A stretch of DNA of 64,000 bases from Dastarcus helophoroides (lineage: Eukaryota; Arthropoda; Insecta; Coleoptera; Bothrideridae), in NCBI GenBank assembly GCA_028583605.1, contig CM053329.1, positions 13,378,501 through 13,442,500 of the forward strand, given 5' to 3'. Positions 44,901 through 56,900 of this stretch are shown piece after piece. The position numbers and the translations under genes are program-made. The notes under the pieces were generated by a model. The model did not search any database, was not told where the DNA came from, and saw only the letters and a program-made list of their open reading frames with translations. Every line of letters starts with the position of its first letter. Position 1 is the first letter of the stretch.

Positions 44901-47900
44901 AGAACAAGGAAATTATCTAGAAAAGCAAGAGAAGAACTGGAAAGAAGATCAATAAAAAGACCAACTGGAAGAGCAAGAAGAGTATGGTATCTTGAAGAAT
45001 ATGGAAGAACGGCGTCAACCGGAATAAAAATAAGATTGGGGACAGTTACAACAGCAAGAAGACCAGCTGGAAGCATAACAAGACCAGCTGGAAGAACAAA
45101 AAGACCAGCTGGAAGAACAAGAAGACCAGTTGGAAGACCAAGAAGACCAGCTGGACGAAAAACAAGAAGACCAGCTGGGAGAAAAAGAGGACCAGCTGCA
45201 AGAAAAACAGAAAAACCAGCTGGAAGAAGAACAAGAAGTTTATTCTTCATGGTGAACTCATTGACCGGAAACATTATGTTTATTAATTTTATTTAACATT
45301 TCTTCGGCCCAGTTTGGAAATATTTAGAAGTCTAGCTGAAAGAAGAATGAGAAGACCAATTGGAAGAACCAAAGGTACACCAAGGAGAACAACAAGATCG
45401 AAAACAATTAGAAAAACAAGAATGACAGATGGGGAAAGAACTAGAAAAGCAGCTGGAAGAGTAAAGAAATTAGCTAAAAGAGCAAAACGAGAGCAGAGGG
45501 AAAAAGTACATGGGTATCGCCTGGAAGAACAATAGGGAGAACAGTTAGAAGAAAAACAAGGACAAGGTCGAAAATAGTTAGAAAAAAGGCAAAAAGACCA
45601 GCGGTAAGGACAACAACAGCAAGAAGAACAAGAAAAGCAGTTGAAAGAGCAAGGTATCCAGTTGGAAGAGCAAAAGGGGGAACATTTGGAAGAAGAACAA
45701 GAAGGTAGAGTGGAAGAGCAAGAGGGAGAACATCTGAAAGAGAAACAAGATCACGCAAGACTAGCTGGAAGAACAAGACTAGCTGGAAGAAGAACAAGAC
45801 TAGCTAGAAGAAGAAGAAAAAGTTTATTCTTCATGGTGAACTCTTATTGACTAAAAACATTATGTTTATTAATTTTATTTAACCCTTCTTCGGCCCAGTT
45901 TAGTCATATTTAGAAGGTTAGCTGGAAGAAGAATGAGAAGACCAACTGGATGAAGCAAAGGTAGGCCAAGGAGAACAAGATTGAAAACAATTAGAAAAAC
46001 AAGAATGCCAGATGGGGAAAGAACCAGAAAAATAGCCGGAAGAGTAAAGAAATTAGTTAAAAGAGCAAAAGGAGAGCAGAGGGAAGAACAAGAGGGAGAG
46101 CAGTAAGAAGAAAAACAAGAACACCAGATGAAAGAAGAACAAAAGAGGAAGCAGGTGGATCAAGAGCAAGAAAAACAACTGAAAAAGTAAGATAAAGAGC
46201 ACCTGGAAGAACAACTGGAACAACTAAAGGGCAAGCAGCTGGAAAAAACAATAAGATCGATCATCTGACAGAAGAAGAAAGGGAAGACCAAGGAGAAAAA
46301 CAAGGTCGAAAACAGTTAGAAAAAGAGCAAAAAGACCAGCTGGAGGGGCAAAATCAGCTAGAAGAACAAGAAAAGCAGTTGAAAGAACAAGGGAACCAGC
46401 TGGAAGAGCAAAAGGGGGAACAGTTGGAAGAAGAACAAGAGGGAGAACATCTGGAAGAAAAACAAGAACACTAGATGGAAGAAGAGCAAGAAAGAAAACA
46501 GCTGGAGGAACAAGAAAATTAACTGGAAAAGCAAGAGTGTAGGAAGGAAAAACAATAAAAAGATCAACTGGAAGAACAAGAAGAGTATAGCATCTTAAAG
46601 AAGAGGAATAAAGCAGCTGAAAGAAGGAAGGCGTCAAGCGGAAGAAAAACAAGACGACAATTATAAGAAAAAGTCCAACTGGAAGAAGAACTAGAAGACC
46701 AGGGGACCAAGAAAAAAAAAGGTTGAAATCAGTAAGAAGCAGGACAAGAAGACCAGTTGGAAGGATAAGAAGGCCAGCTTGAAGAACAGGAAAAGCAGCT
46801 GGAACATCAAGAAAATCAGCAGTTGGGAAAAGAAGGAGATGAAGGAGTGAAAAAGCAAGAGGAAGAACATTTCGAAGATAAACAGGAACACCAACTAAAA
46901 GAAAAACAAGAAAGGAAACAATTGGAAGAAGAACAACTAAATTAACTGGAAATGCAAGAGAAAGGCAGGAAGGAATAACAATAAAAAGACCAACTCGAAG
47001 AACAAGAAGAGTATAGTATCTGGAAGAACATGAAGGAAGCAGCTGGAACAACAAGGGCATCAGCCGGAAAAAACAAGAGTGAGAACAGTTATACGATCAA
47101 GAAGACCAGCTGGAAGAAGAATAAAAAGACCAGCTGAAAGAAGAATAAAAAGACCAGCTGGAAGAAAACGAAGAAAACCATCTGAGAGAAGAACAAAAAA
47201 AGACCACTTGAAAGAAGAACAAAAGGTAGACCAAAAAATACAAGATCGAGAACAATTAGAAGAAGGAGACCAGTTGGGAAAAGAAGCACAAAAATGCAAG
47301 AAAAAGTCAGGAAGGAATAACAATAAAAAGACCAACTGGAAGAACAAGAAGATTATAGTATCTGGAAGAGCATGAAGGAAGCAGTTGGAACAGCAAGGGC
47401 ATCAACCGGAAAAAACAAGAGTGAGAACAGTTATAAGAACAAGAAGACCATCTGGAAGAAGAATAAAAAGACCAGCCGGAAGAAGAATAAAAAGACCAGC
47501 TGGAAGAAAACCAGCTGAGAGAAGAACAAAAAAAAGACTATTGGAATGAAGAACAAAAGGTAGACCAAAAAATACAAGATCGAGAACAATTAGAAGAAGG
47601 AGACCAGTTGGGAAAAGAACCACAAAAGTAGTTGTAAAAACAACTAAATCAACTGCAACTAAAGGGAGAGCATCTGGAAGAAGATTTAAGAAATCGTTTG
47701 AGATAGCAAGGTGGGGAGCAACTGAAATAAAACCAAGAAGACCAGATGGAAGAAAAACAAGAGCGAAAAAGGCTGGAAAAAGAACAAGGAACTCAGCTGC
47801 AAGAGCAAGAAGAATAGCTATAAGAAAAACAAGTAAATCAGATGGAATAGCAATCAAGAAAGCAGCTGGAAAAAACACGATCAGCTGTAGAAGAAGAGAC

Positions 47901-50900
47901 TACGCGCCACACAGAAGAGGACGATCAGCAGATGTCGACCTCTTCCAAAATTTCAAAACTTCCCCCAAGACAGAACAAAATCCAATCCACTTACCTTCCT
48001 GAATACTCTTGAAGTTTTCGTACTTTAGTGCTTGCACCAGCTGCAGCAAGTACAAAAGGATATCCTCGTCCGGCGCCTGCTGCAGCCTGGAAATCGCGTA
48101 CCTACGCACGGCCGGATGCGTAAAATTATTACTCAACAACTCGAGGGCGTCCTCCACGTCCATCGGCGTCCAAATCTCCATCATGTAGAGCGCCTGGCCC
48201 ACTTCGTTCGGTTGGGTCCAATTGACGCATTTCAGGAACTTGGTGAGCGCCTTCTTTTGGTTGCTCAGATAGAAGCGGAATTTCCAAACGTGATCCTGTT
48301 CTTCGTTGGAGAGCGGTTTCGTGGGAGGGTAGGAGACGATGGCGTTTAAGATGTCTCTAACGGTGGCGTTCGGTTTGGCGTCTTTGTCGCAGTGACCGCT
48401 TCGGAGCGATCTCGCCAATTTGTGATGTTTTCGTTCGACGAGGTTTTCCTGGTTGAAACAGGAGGAGAAATAAGTGCCAGCGGCACATTATGCAAACGGG
48501 AAGCCAAAGTGAAGTAATGGATTATTCTACTTACATGAAACATTATAAATGTAAATTGCGACGTGTATGTAAAAACGAGAGAATCTATGTTTATAAGACG
48601 ACATGTTTATAAGCTGATTAACGCGTTTATATCAAAACAGAACCTCGCGCTTTGTGTGATAAGTCATTTTAAGTTAATCTGATAAAATATTCGTGTACTC
48701 GTTATTTACTTGCTGTATAAGAATGCGGTATTTGTTAATAAACAATGTTGAAGTAATGCGGTAAATACGAGGAGCATCGCATCCAAAACTTTTGTTTTGA
48801 AACAGTTTTGTATTTTGTCTGTTTTACGATGTTTACCTTGAGGATTTCCTGGTCGGGGACCGTAACAATATCGGCTTGAGCCCTAAAAGTGTAAACATCT
48901 TCCCCATTCAGTTCGAAGTAGACTATGTAGTGAGGGACGCCATCTACGGATAAAGTGGGGAACTCGATCATGAGATATAAGTAATCAGAGGAACGTTTTT
49001 CTCTTTCGTTGATTTGCTCCAACTCTCTAAATGTTAGTCTATCTAACCAATCAACCTAGAAATAAAATAGTGCAACTTGTAATTTACTTGCTTGGTTTTG
49101 AGGAATTTGATACACAAATTTTGTCCCCTGAAACCAAGAAAGATTAAAAAACACAAAAATAGTTACTCTAACGCGTTAGAACAAGATTTGTATATCAACT
49201 TTTGAAAATAACCAAGCACCAGTCCGTTCCAGAAAAAAACATTGAAGGAATTTGTAAATACGTAAAAAATAAAGCGAAATTCAAGTTACTGAGGAGGTCA
49301 AAGTTCGAAAATGATAAAAAAAATCGTTTTTATAATTGACATCTTAGAATAAAAACAAAAATTGAATGGGTAAACTTGATATGTTTAGAAAAAAAAGTAG
49401 AATGGAAAAGCCAGCGAGCTTGAATTTGAAATTTCCAGAAATTTTGAAATTAAAGTAATGATTTCGAACAGGGCTTCGAACCACTATGTTTTTCGTTCCG
49501 GTTTTCGGTGTTCGTTTCAGCAAAAAAATTACATCGTTCAGTTTCGGTTTTCGTTCCGACAAAAATAACGGTTTTTTTCGGTTTTCGGCTCAGTTCCAGG
49601 TTCATTTTTAAAAGTCTTTAAAAATTGATTTTTGGACATAATTTAGAAAATGCGATGTCTTTTTTACTTTAATATTACAACCTTGCTTAAAATTGAAGGA
49701 AAATATGTTATATTTTTCAAGTTTAAAATTTGTATGGTGAAACTCTGAATTTTTAGTTCAATTTGAGTTCAAATTTTAAGAAAAACCTAAAGTTTATAAA
49801 AAACTAAATCGGAATTTCGTGTTTAGATATTTCAAATTTAAACTCGGAATTTTCATAAAAATCCTAAATTATATACCCTAGAGTTAAAAACTTCTAGGAC
49901 TTTGGCGATTAAAATCGAAAATTTGAGAGACCTTTTTCTTTCATAATTTTGGTTCTCTATCGAAGTTTTGACTTTTGATTCGCTTTTTCTAATAAAATTG
50001 ATTTTTACTGTTTCGACTGTGTTTTCTAGAACTGTCGATTAAAAAGATCAAATTAAAAAAATAAACGAAAATAAAAAAGACCAACCACAATTTCAAAAAA
50101 AGAACTTCAAATTTATTTCAAAAAAGAGTTTTTAAATTTTCTACCCTAATTAAGTCTTGACTTTAAACCCAAATTTTGTTCCTGAAAATGTTGCTGAGAA
50201 CTTCGAAATTTCCAAAAAAAGTAAAATTTTTCGAAAGTTTGGTTTAATGTATTTAGCTTTTTTCGATATTTTAACTTTTTTCTTTTGAGGTTTTAAATTT
50301 AAACTTGTAGATACTATTCATTATTAATTTTTCTAAAATTTCGACTTTAAACAAAATTTAGTCTTTCCCTTTCTCTAGCAATCTCTTAACCCTTTTTATC
50401 GACATGCTGACTTTTATTCTTTAATTATAGACATTTTTCTCGAAATTATGAGTTGAGACTTGAACTATAAGAAATTGGCAAATATAAATTTAAATTTGGA
50501 ATAGTTTTTTAATCTTTCTTGGTTTCGTGGACAAATTTGTATTTCAATTTTTGAAGATAACCAAGGACCAGTCCGTTCCACCAAAAAAATTTAAAAAAAT
50601 AGATATTTTCAACGAAGGTCGATAATTTGAAAACGATTTTCAAAAAAGCCAAGCTTTTGAAGGAAGTTGAAATTGTCATGAAAATTGAAATTTTCAAGAG
50701 ATTTGAAAAAAACTCGGAGATTTTAAAAAAAGGTCCAACAAAGGTTCAAATGTTCAAATTTTTAAAGCTATATTTTCAAAAGACAAAATTTTCAACAAAT
50801 CGAAATATAAAGAGAGAGTCGAAGTTTGAAAAAATATAGAACTTTTCAAATATTCTACTTTTCCAAAGGCGTCGTTTTTAAAAAAATATTCATATTTTCA

Positions 50901-53900
50901 AAAAAATCAAAGCTTCGAGGTTGAAGTCAAATATTTTAAAATTAATTCGTAATGTTTCAATAAAGTCGAGATTTTTAGCGAAAGTCGAAGCTTTCAAAAA
51001 ACCAGAATTTTGATGGAATTTTCAAAATAGCCGAAATTTTGAAGGAAGCTGAAATTGTCATAGAAATGAAGTTTTTTTAAAAAAAAACTCAACGAAAAGA
51101 GCTGATTTTTGAAATTATCAAAAGGTCCTAATTTTTAAAAAATGGAGAAATTTTGAAAAAGTCTTTTGAAAAAGTCAGAGATTTAAAAAAAAGGTTATGA
51201 TTTTCAACAAAGATTCAAATTTTCAAATAAAGAATATTTTTAAACTAGTTTTTGAAATAACAAAATGTTCACGAAGTTAAAATATCAAGAAAGTGAAATT
51301 TTGAAAAAATATAGAAATTTTCGAATATTCATTCATATTTTGAAAGTCGTCGTTTTGAAAAACAGTCCATATTTTGAAAAAATCGAGATTTTGAAAGTCA
51401 AAAATTTTAAAATGAATTCGTAATTTTTCAATAAAGTCGAGATTCTTTACGAAAGTCTAAACTTTCAAAAAATCAGAATTTCAAGAAAATCACAATTTTG
51501 AATACATAGAATTTTCAAAAAGGCTGAAATTTTGAAAGATGTTGAAATTGTCGTAAAAATCGAAATTTTTCAAAAAAGTGCTATATTTTCAAAAGACAAA
51601 AATTTTCAACAAATCGAAAAATAAAGAGAGTCGCAGTTTGAAAAAATACAGAACTTTTCAAATATTCTCCTTTTCGAAAGGCGCCGTTTTTAAAAAATCA
51701 TTTTCAAATAAGGAATATTTTAAAACTAGTTTTTGAAAAAACAAAATGTTCACGAAGTTAAAATATTAAGAAAGAGTGAAATTTTGAAAAAATATAGAAA
51801 TTTTCAAATATTCATTCATATTTTGAAAGTCGTCGTTTTGAAAAAAAGTCCATATTTTCAAAAAAATCGAAAATTTGAAAGTCAAAAATTTTAAAATAAA
51901 CTCTTAATTTTTCAATAAAGTCGAGATTCTTTACGGAAGTCTAAACTTTCAAAAAATCAGAATTTCAAGAAAATCACAATTTTGAATATATGGAATTTTC
52001 AAAAAAGCTGAAATTTTGAAAGATGTTGAAATTGTCGTAAAAAACGAATTTTTTTAAAAAAGTGCAAAATTTTCTAAAAATTTCCAAATTTTCAAAAAGT
52101 CGAAGTTTTCAAAAAATTCGAAATTAAGGAAAAGTGGAATTTGAAAATAGATAGTTTGAAAAAGGTCGAATTCCTCAAAAAAATCAAAATCTTAAAAAAA
52201 GTCAAATTCTTAAAAAAGGGAAAATTTTCGAATTTTCGAAAGTTAAAAAACCAAATTTTCACAAAAGTCCAAATTTTTAATTTCTAAAATAGATTTACAA
52301 AAAAAATCAAACATCAAAAAAATTTCCAAATTTAAAAGTCAAAGCTAGACATTTTTAAAGAGGGCCGAAATTTTTAAAAAGGTTCCAATTTTTAGATTCT
52401 AAAAAGGTCCAGAGCCAACACTTCGAAATTTAAAACTGAAACGATTAAAATTGTTAATGAAAGTCGAAATTATGAAAGGGTCGTAATTTTTAGAAAATTG
52501 AGAAATTTTGAAGAAAGTCGAGGATTTTAAAAAATGTTTAGATTTTCAATAAAGTCGCCTGTGATTGTTTTAGTACTTACTTGTCGGAACATTTATTAGC
52601 ATTCGAGTTGGATATACCAAACTGACGAGATCTAACAAGATCGAAACCGGTATTTGGTTTCCAAACTTCGAATCTAATAAATGTTCAAACCTATTGGTCT
52701 GTGCATTATAGAATCTTTCAATAAAGGTCCAAATTCCTATATAAAGAATTTTTTAAAGCTACATTTTCAAAAAACTAAACCTTCAAAAAGTCGAAATATC
52801 AAAAAAGAGTCAAATTTCCAAAAAATATAGATTTTCAAATATTCAACATTTCTTAAGTCGCCGTTTTGAAAAAAAAACAATATTTTCAAAAAATCGAAAT
52901 TTTGAAATGTCTTAAATTTTTAAAATAAATTCATAATTTTTCAACGAAGACGAGATTTTTAACGAACGTCGAAATTCTCAAAAAAAACAAAACTTCAAGA
53001 AAATCGAAATTTTGAATAGATGGAAATTTTAAAATAGCCTAAATTTTTAAGGAAACTAAAATTGTCATGAAAAACGAAATTTTCAAAAAAATCAGCAATT
53101 TTCCAAAAAAGTCAAAATTTTCGAAGAAAAGCTGAATTTTTCAAAAAAGTGCCAAATTTTTTTAAAAAAATCCAAATTTTCAAAAATTGGAAGTTTTCAA
53201 AAAATTCGAAATTAAGAAAAAGTCGAATTTTAAAAATAGGTAATTTGAAAGAGTCGAATTCTTCAAAAAAAAAAACGTAATCTTTAAAAAAAGCTAAAAT
53301 CTTTAAAAAAGGTCAAATTTTAAAAGAGGGGAATTTTCAGGACTCGAAATTTTGGGATTAATTTTGAAAAATCGTTTGTCAAACATTAAAATTGTTTTTC
53401 CTCAAAATTTAGACTTTTCAAAAATGTTGTCTTTTTTCTTGAAATTTGAATATTCTTTCGCAATTTTAAATATAAATATCCAAAATAAAAATTAACATAA
53501 AATTTCAAGTTACCACGATTTTTTCTCGAAATTCTGACTTTCTGAAAATTATTTCGACTTTTTCTGGAAATTCGACTTTATTTTGACGATTTCGACTTTT
53601 ATGGAATATTAAACTCCAAAAACTTTGGCTTTTTAAAAAATCACATTTCAATATGTTCCCTGATTTAAAGTTTTGACCTTTTAAATTTCGATTCTTTTTC
53701 GAAATTTAGAGTTTTTGTAAATTTCGTCTTTTTCTTAAAATTTCGAGTTTTTGTAAATTTTGACTTTTTCTCGTGTTTCTTTCGAAATGTAGACTTTTTG
53801 AAAACTACTTTGATTTTTTTCTAAAGAATCAGACTTTCTAAAAAAATTTTGGATTTTATAAAGTTCCGATTTTTGAAAATTTCAACAAAGGATTATTTCG

Positions 53901-56900
53901 ACTTTTCTGTAAATTTTTGAATGTTTAAACATTGAAATTTAAAAATTTTAAGTTTTTCTCATTTTTTTTTTCAAAATGTTGACCTTTTTTTTAAGTTTAA
54001 TCCACTCGCAAAGGGTAATCCCATTGTGCTTTCAAAGCTCTGCAAGCAGGATGCGGAAACAAAGATAGATGGCGATGAACCGCCTTCTTAAACAAGGATA
54101 GGTTGTAATTTTTGGGGAAAACTCCTTTCGGTAACAAGTTCCATAACTTGGAAGTTCTATAGAAAAAAGAGCCTCCGTAGACAGAAGTCCTCACTGTATC
54201 AAGCTGAGAATTACTTCAACTTTCTACTGAGGAATTCGATTTTTTTACATTTTGACTTTTTTCGAAATTACGACTATTTTGCAAATTTCGAATCTGAATA
54301 TTTTGGCTTTTTCAAAATAACATTTTAAATTTTTCACTGTTTCTAAATTTGAAATTTTGTTGTTGAAAATTTCGACTTTTTCTCTCGAATTTTGTGTCTT
54401 TTTTTGTGTAAATTTCAATTTCGTAATTTCTTTCTCAAAATGTCGGTTTTCTGAAAATTATTTCGACTTCTTTTGAAAATTTCGACTCTTGGTTTTTTTT
54501 TGGCGAAATTTTGGTTTTCTGTAAATCATTTTGATATGAAAAAAAAATTCAACTTTTTTTGAACATTTCGACTCGTTTTGAAAACTTCGACTTTTTCTGT
54601 AATTTCGACTTTTTTTTGGAAATATCGACTTCTTTTAAAAACTTTGACTTTTGTTGAAATTTCGACTTTTGTTGAAATTTCCACTTTTTTGAAATTTCGA
54701 CTTTTTTGAAAATATCGACTTTGAAAATTTTGCCTTACTGAAAATTACAAAATTTCGAAATTTGGACTTTTCGTGAAACTTCCAACTTCAAAATTTCTCG
54801 AAATTTTGGCTTTTTTGTACACTTCGCCTTTTTCACAAAACTTTTTTTTTTAATTCCAACTCTTTTTTCTAGAAATGTCGACTTTTTGTAAAGTATTTCG
54901 ACTAATTTCTAAAAAATACGACTTTTTTTTTAATTTCAATTTTTTTTAAATATTCTACTATTTGTTGCTTGAATATGACATTTCAAAATTTTCACTGTTT
55001 CTAAATATCGACTTTTTGTGAAAATTTCGACTTCAAAATTTCAACTTTTTACTGAAATCTCTTTTTTCATTTTTTTTCTCTCGAAAATAAATTATTTCGA
55101 TTTTTTAATAAAGAATTTGACATTTTTGAAAATTTCGACTTTGAGTATATTCACTTATTGAAAATTACGAAATTTCAAAATTGGGACTTTGTCGTGAAAC
55201 TTCCAACTTCAAAATTTCGACTTCTTTTCGAAATGTGGGCCCTTTTTTGTAAATTTCGACTTTTTCCTAAATCTTTTTCCTGAAAATGTTGTCTTTCTGA
55301 AAACTATTTTGACTTTTTATGAAGAATTCGACTTTTTCTGTAAATTTCACCTTTTTTGAAAACTTCGACCTAAATTGTGGCTTTTTGAAAATTACACATG
55401 TCAAAATTTTCTAGTTTCTAAATCTTGACTTTTTTGGGAAAATATCGAATTTTGATCAGATTTTTTTTTCTCGCAATGTTGGTTTTCTGTAAATTATTTC
55501 GATTTTTTTTTATAAAGAATTCAACTTTTATAAAAATTACGAATTTTTTTGAAAATTACGACTTTTTTTAAAAACTTCCACTTGTCTTTACGTTCAAAAT
55601 TTTCATCGTTTTCAAATTTTGACATTTTTGTGAAAATTTCAACTTCAAAATTTCGACTTTTTCTCGAAATTTTGACTCGATTATTCTCAAACCCTTTTTC
55701 TGGAAAAGTTGTCATTCCTGAATTTTTTTGAAAACTTCGACTTTCAAATGTTTAGCTTTTAAAAATTAACTGTTCCAAATTTCCAGTTTTTGAAATTTTG
55801 ACACTTTTGTGAAAATTTAGACTTCAAAATTTCGACTTTTTCTCTTGACTTTTTTGGAATTTCGATTTTTTCTCAAATATTCTTTCTGGAAATGTCTTTT
55901 TGTAACTTATTTCGATGTATTTTTGAAGAACTCGACTTTTCTTTAAAAATTCCTATTTTCTTGAAATTTCCAACTTTTTTTGACAATTTCTATCTTTAAA
56001 GATTTTGGCTTTTTAAAAAATACGACATTCCAAAATTTCTGGTTTCCAAATTTTGATTTTCTTATGAAAATTTGGACTTCAGAATTTCGAAGCTTCCTCG
56101 AAATTTTGACAAAATTTCGATTTATTTCTCGAAAACTATGACTTTTTTGTAAATTTCAACTTAACTCATTTTTTTGAATTCCCATTCATTATAAAAATTT
56201 TGAAAATTTGGGTTTTTAAAAACATTTGTTGAAAATTTCGTCTTTTCAAAAATTTCGACTTCAAAATTTTAAATTCCCAATTTTCCTACAAATTTTTACT
56301 TTTTCTTTAAATTTTAACTTTTTGTAAATTTTGATTGCCTTTAAAAAGTCCCTATATTTTTTTATCAATTTATACTTTTTTAAAAATATTGACTTTTTTG
56401 AAAATATTGGCTTTTTTAAAAATTGTGTCTTTTTTTTAAAATCGTTACTCTTTTAAAAGCTTCATATTTTTCAAATTTTGATTTTAAAAACTTCGATTTT
56501 TCCGAAAATTTGAACTTTTTTTTCCACATTTCGAAATTTCATACTTTTCATTTTTTTTCAAAATTCCCATTTTTTTAAACATTTCCACTTTTTCTCTAAA
56601 GTCTAACAAAAACTTCGATTCTTTAGAGAAAACTTATTTATTTTGAAAATATCGACTTATTTCAAAATTTGGATTTTGTTTTATTTCTTTTGAAAAAACG
56701 ACTTTTTTTGAAAATTTCTACCTTTTCAACATTTGGAGCTTGCAAAATTTTTACTTTTTTAAAATTACGACTTTTTCCATATTTCCTTTTGACATTTTCA
56801 ATTATTGTCTAAATTTCGACATTTTTGATAAAATAAATTTAGCTTCTTTGAAAATTTAGACTATTTTGAAAATTCTAATTTTTCTTTAATTTGGAAATTT

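Larger units (their letters stand above)
49611..53345. repeat. Degenerate simple-sequence filler in Vps34 intron 4, A-rich on plus strand
   Basis: From about 50580 it consists of variants of AAAAAGTCGAAATTTTCAAA. Longer internal duplications exist (for example 51240-51560 against 51730-52050, sharing AAAATGTTCACGAAGTTAAA). It contains a Penelope-tail half copy (50510-50587) and the ribozyme-bearing insertion (52555-52715). No gene seen. Confidence 0.8.

Noticed and set aside
44634..45296. Long open frames on both strands in the purine-rich array, up to 220 codons
   Set aside because: The plus strand has very little T and the minus strand little A, so stop codons are rare in all frames. The frames have no stable start or domain and are broken between repeat blocks. 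They lie in a spliced-out intron of Vps34.
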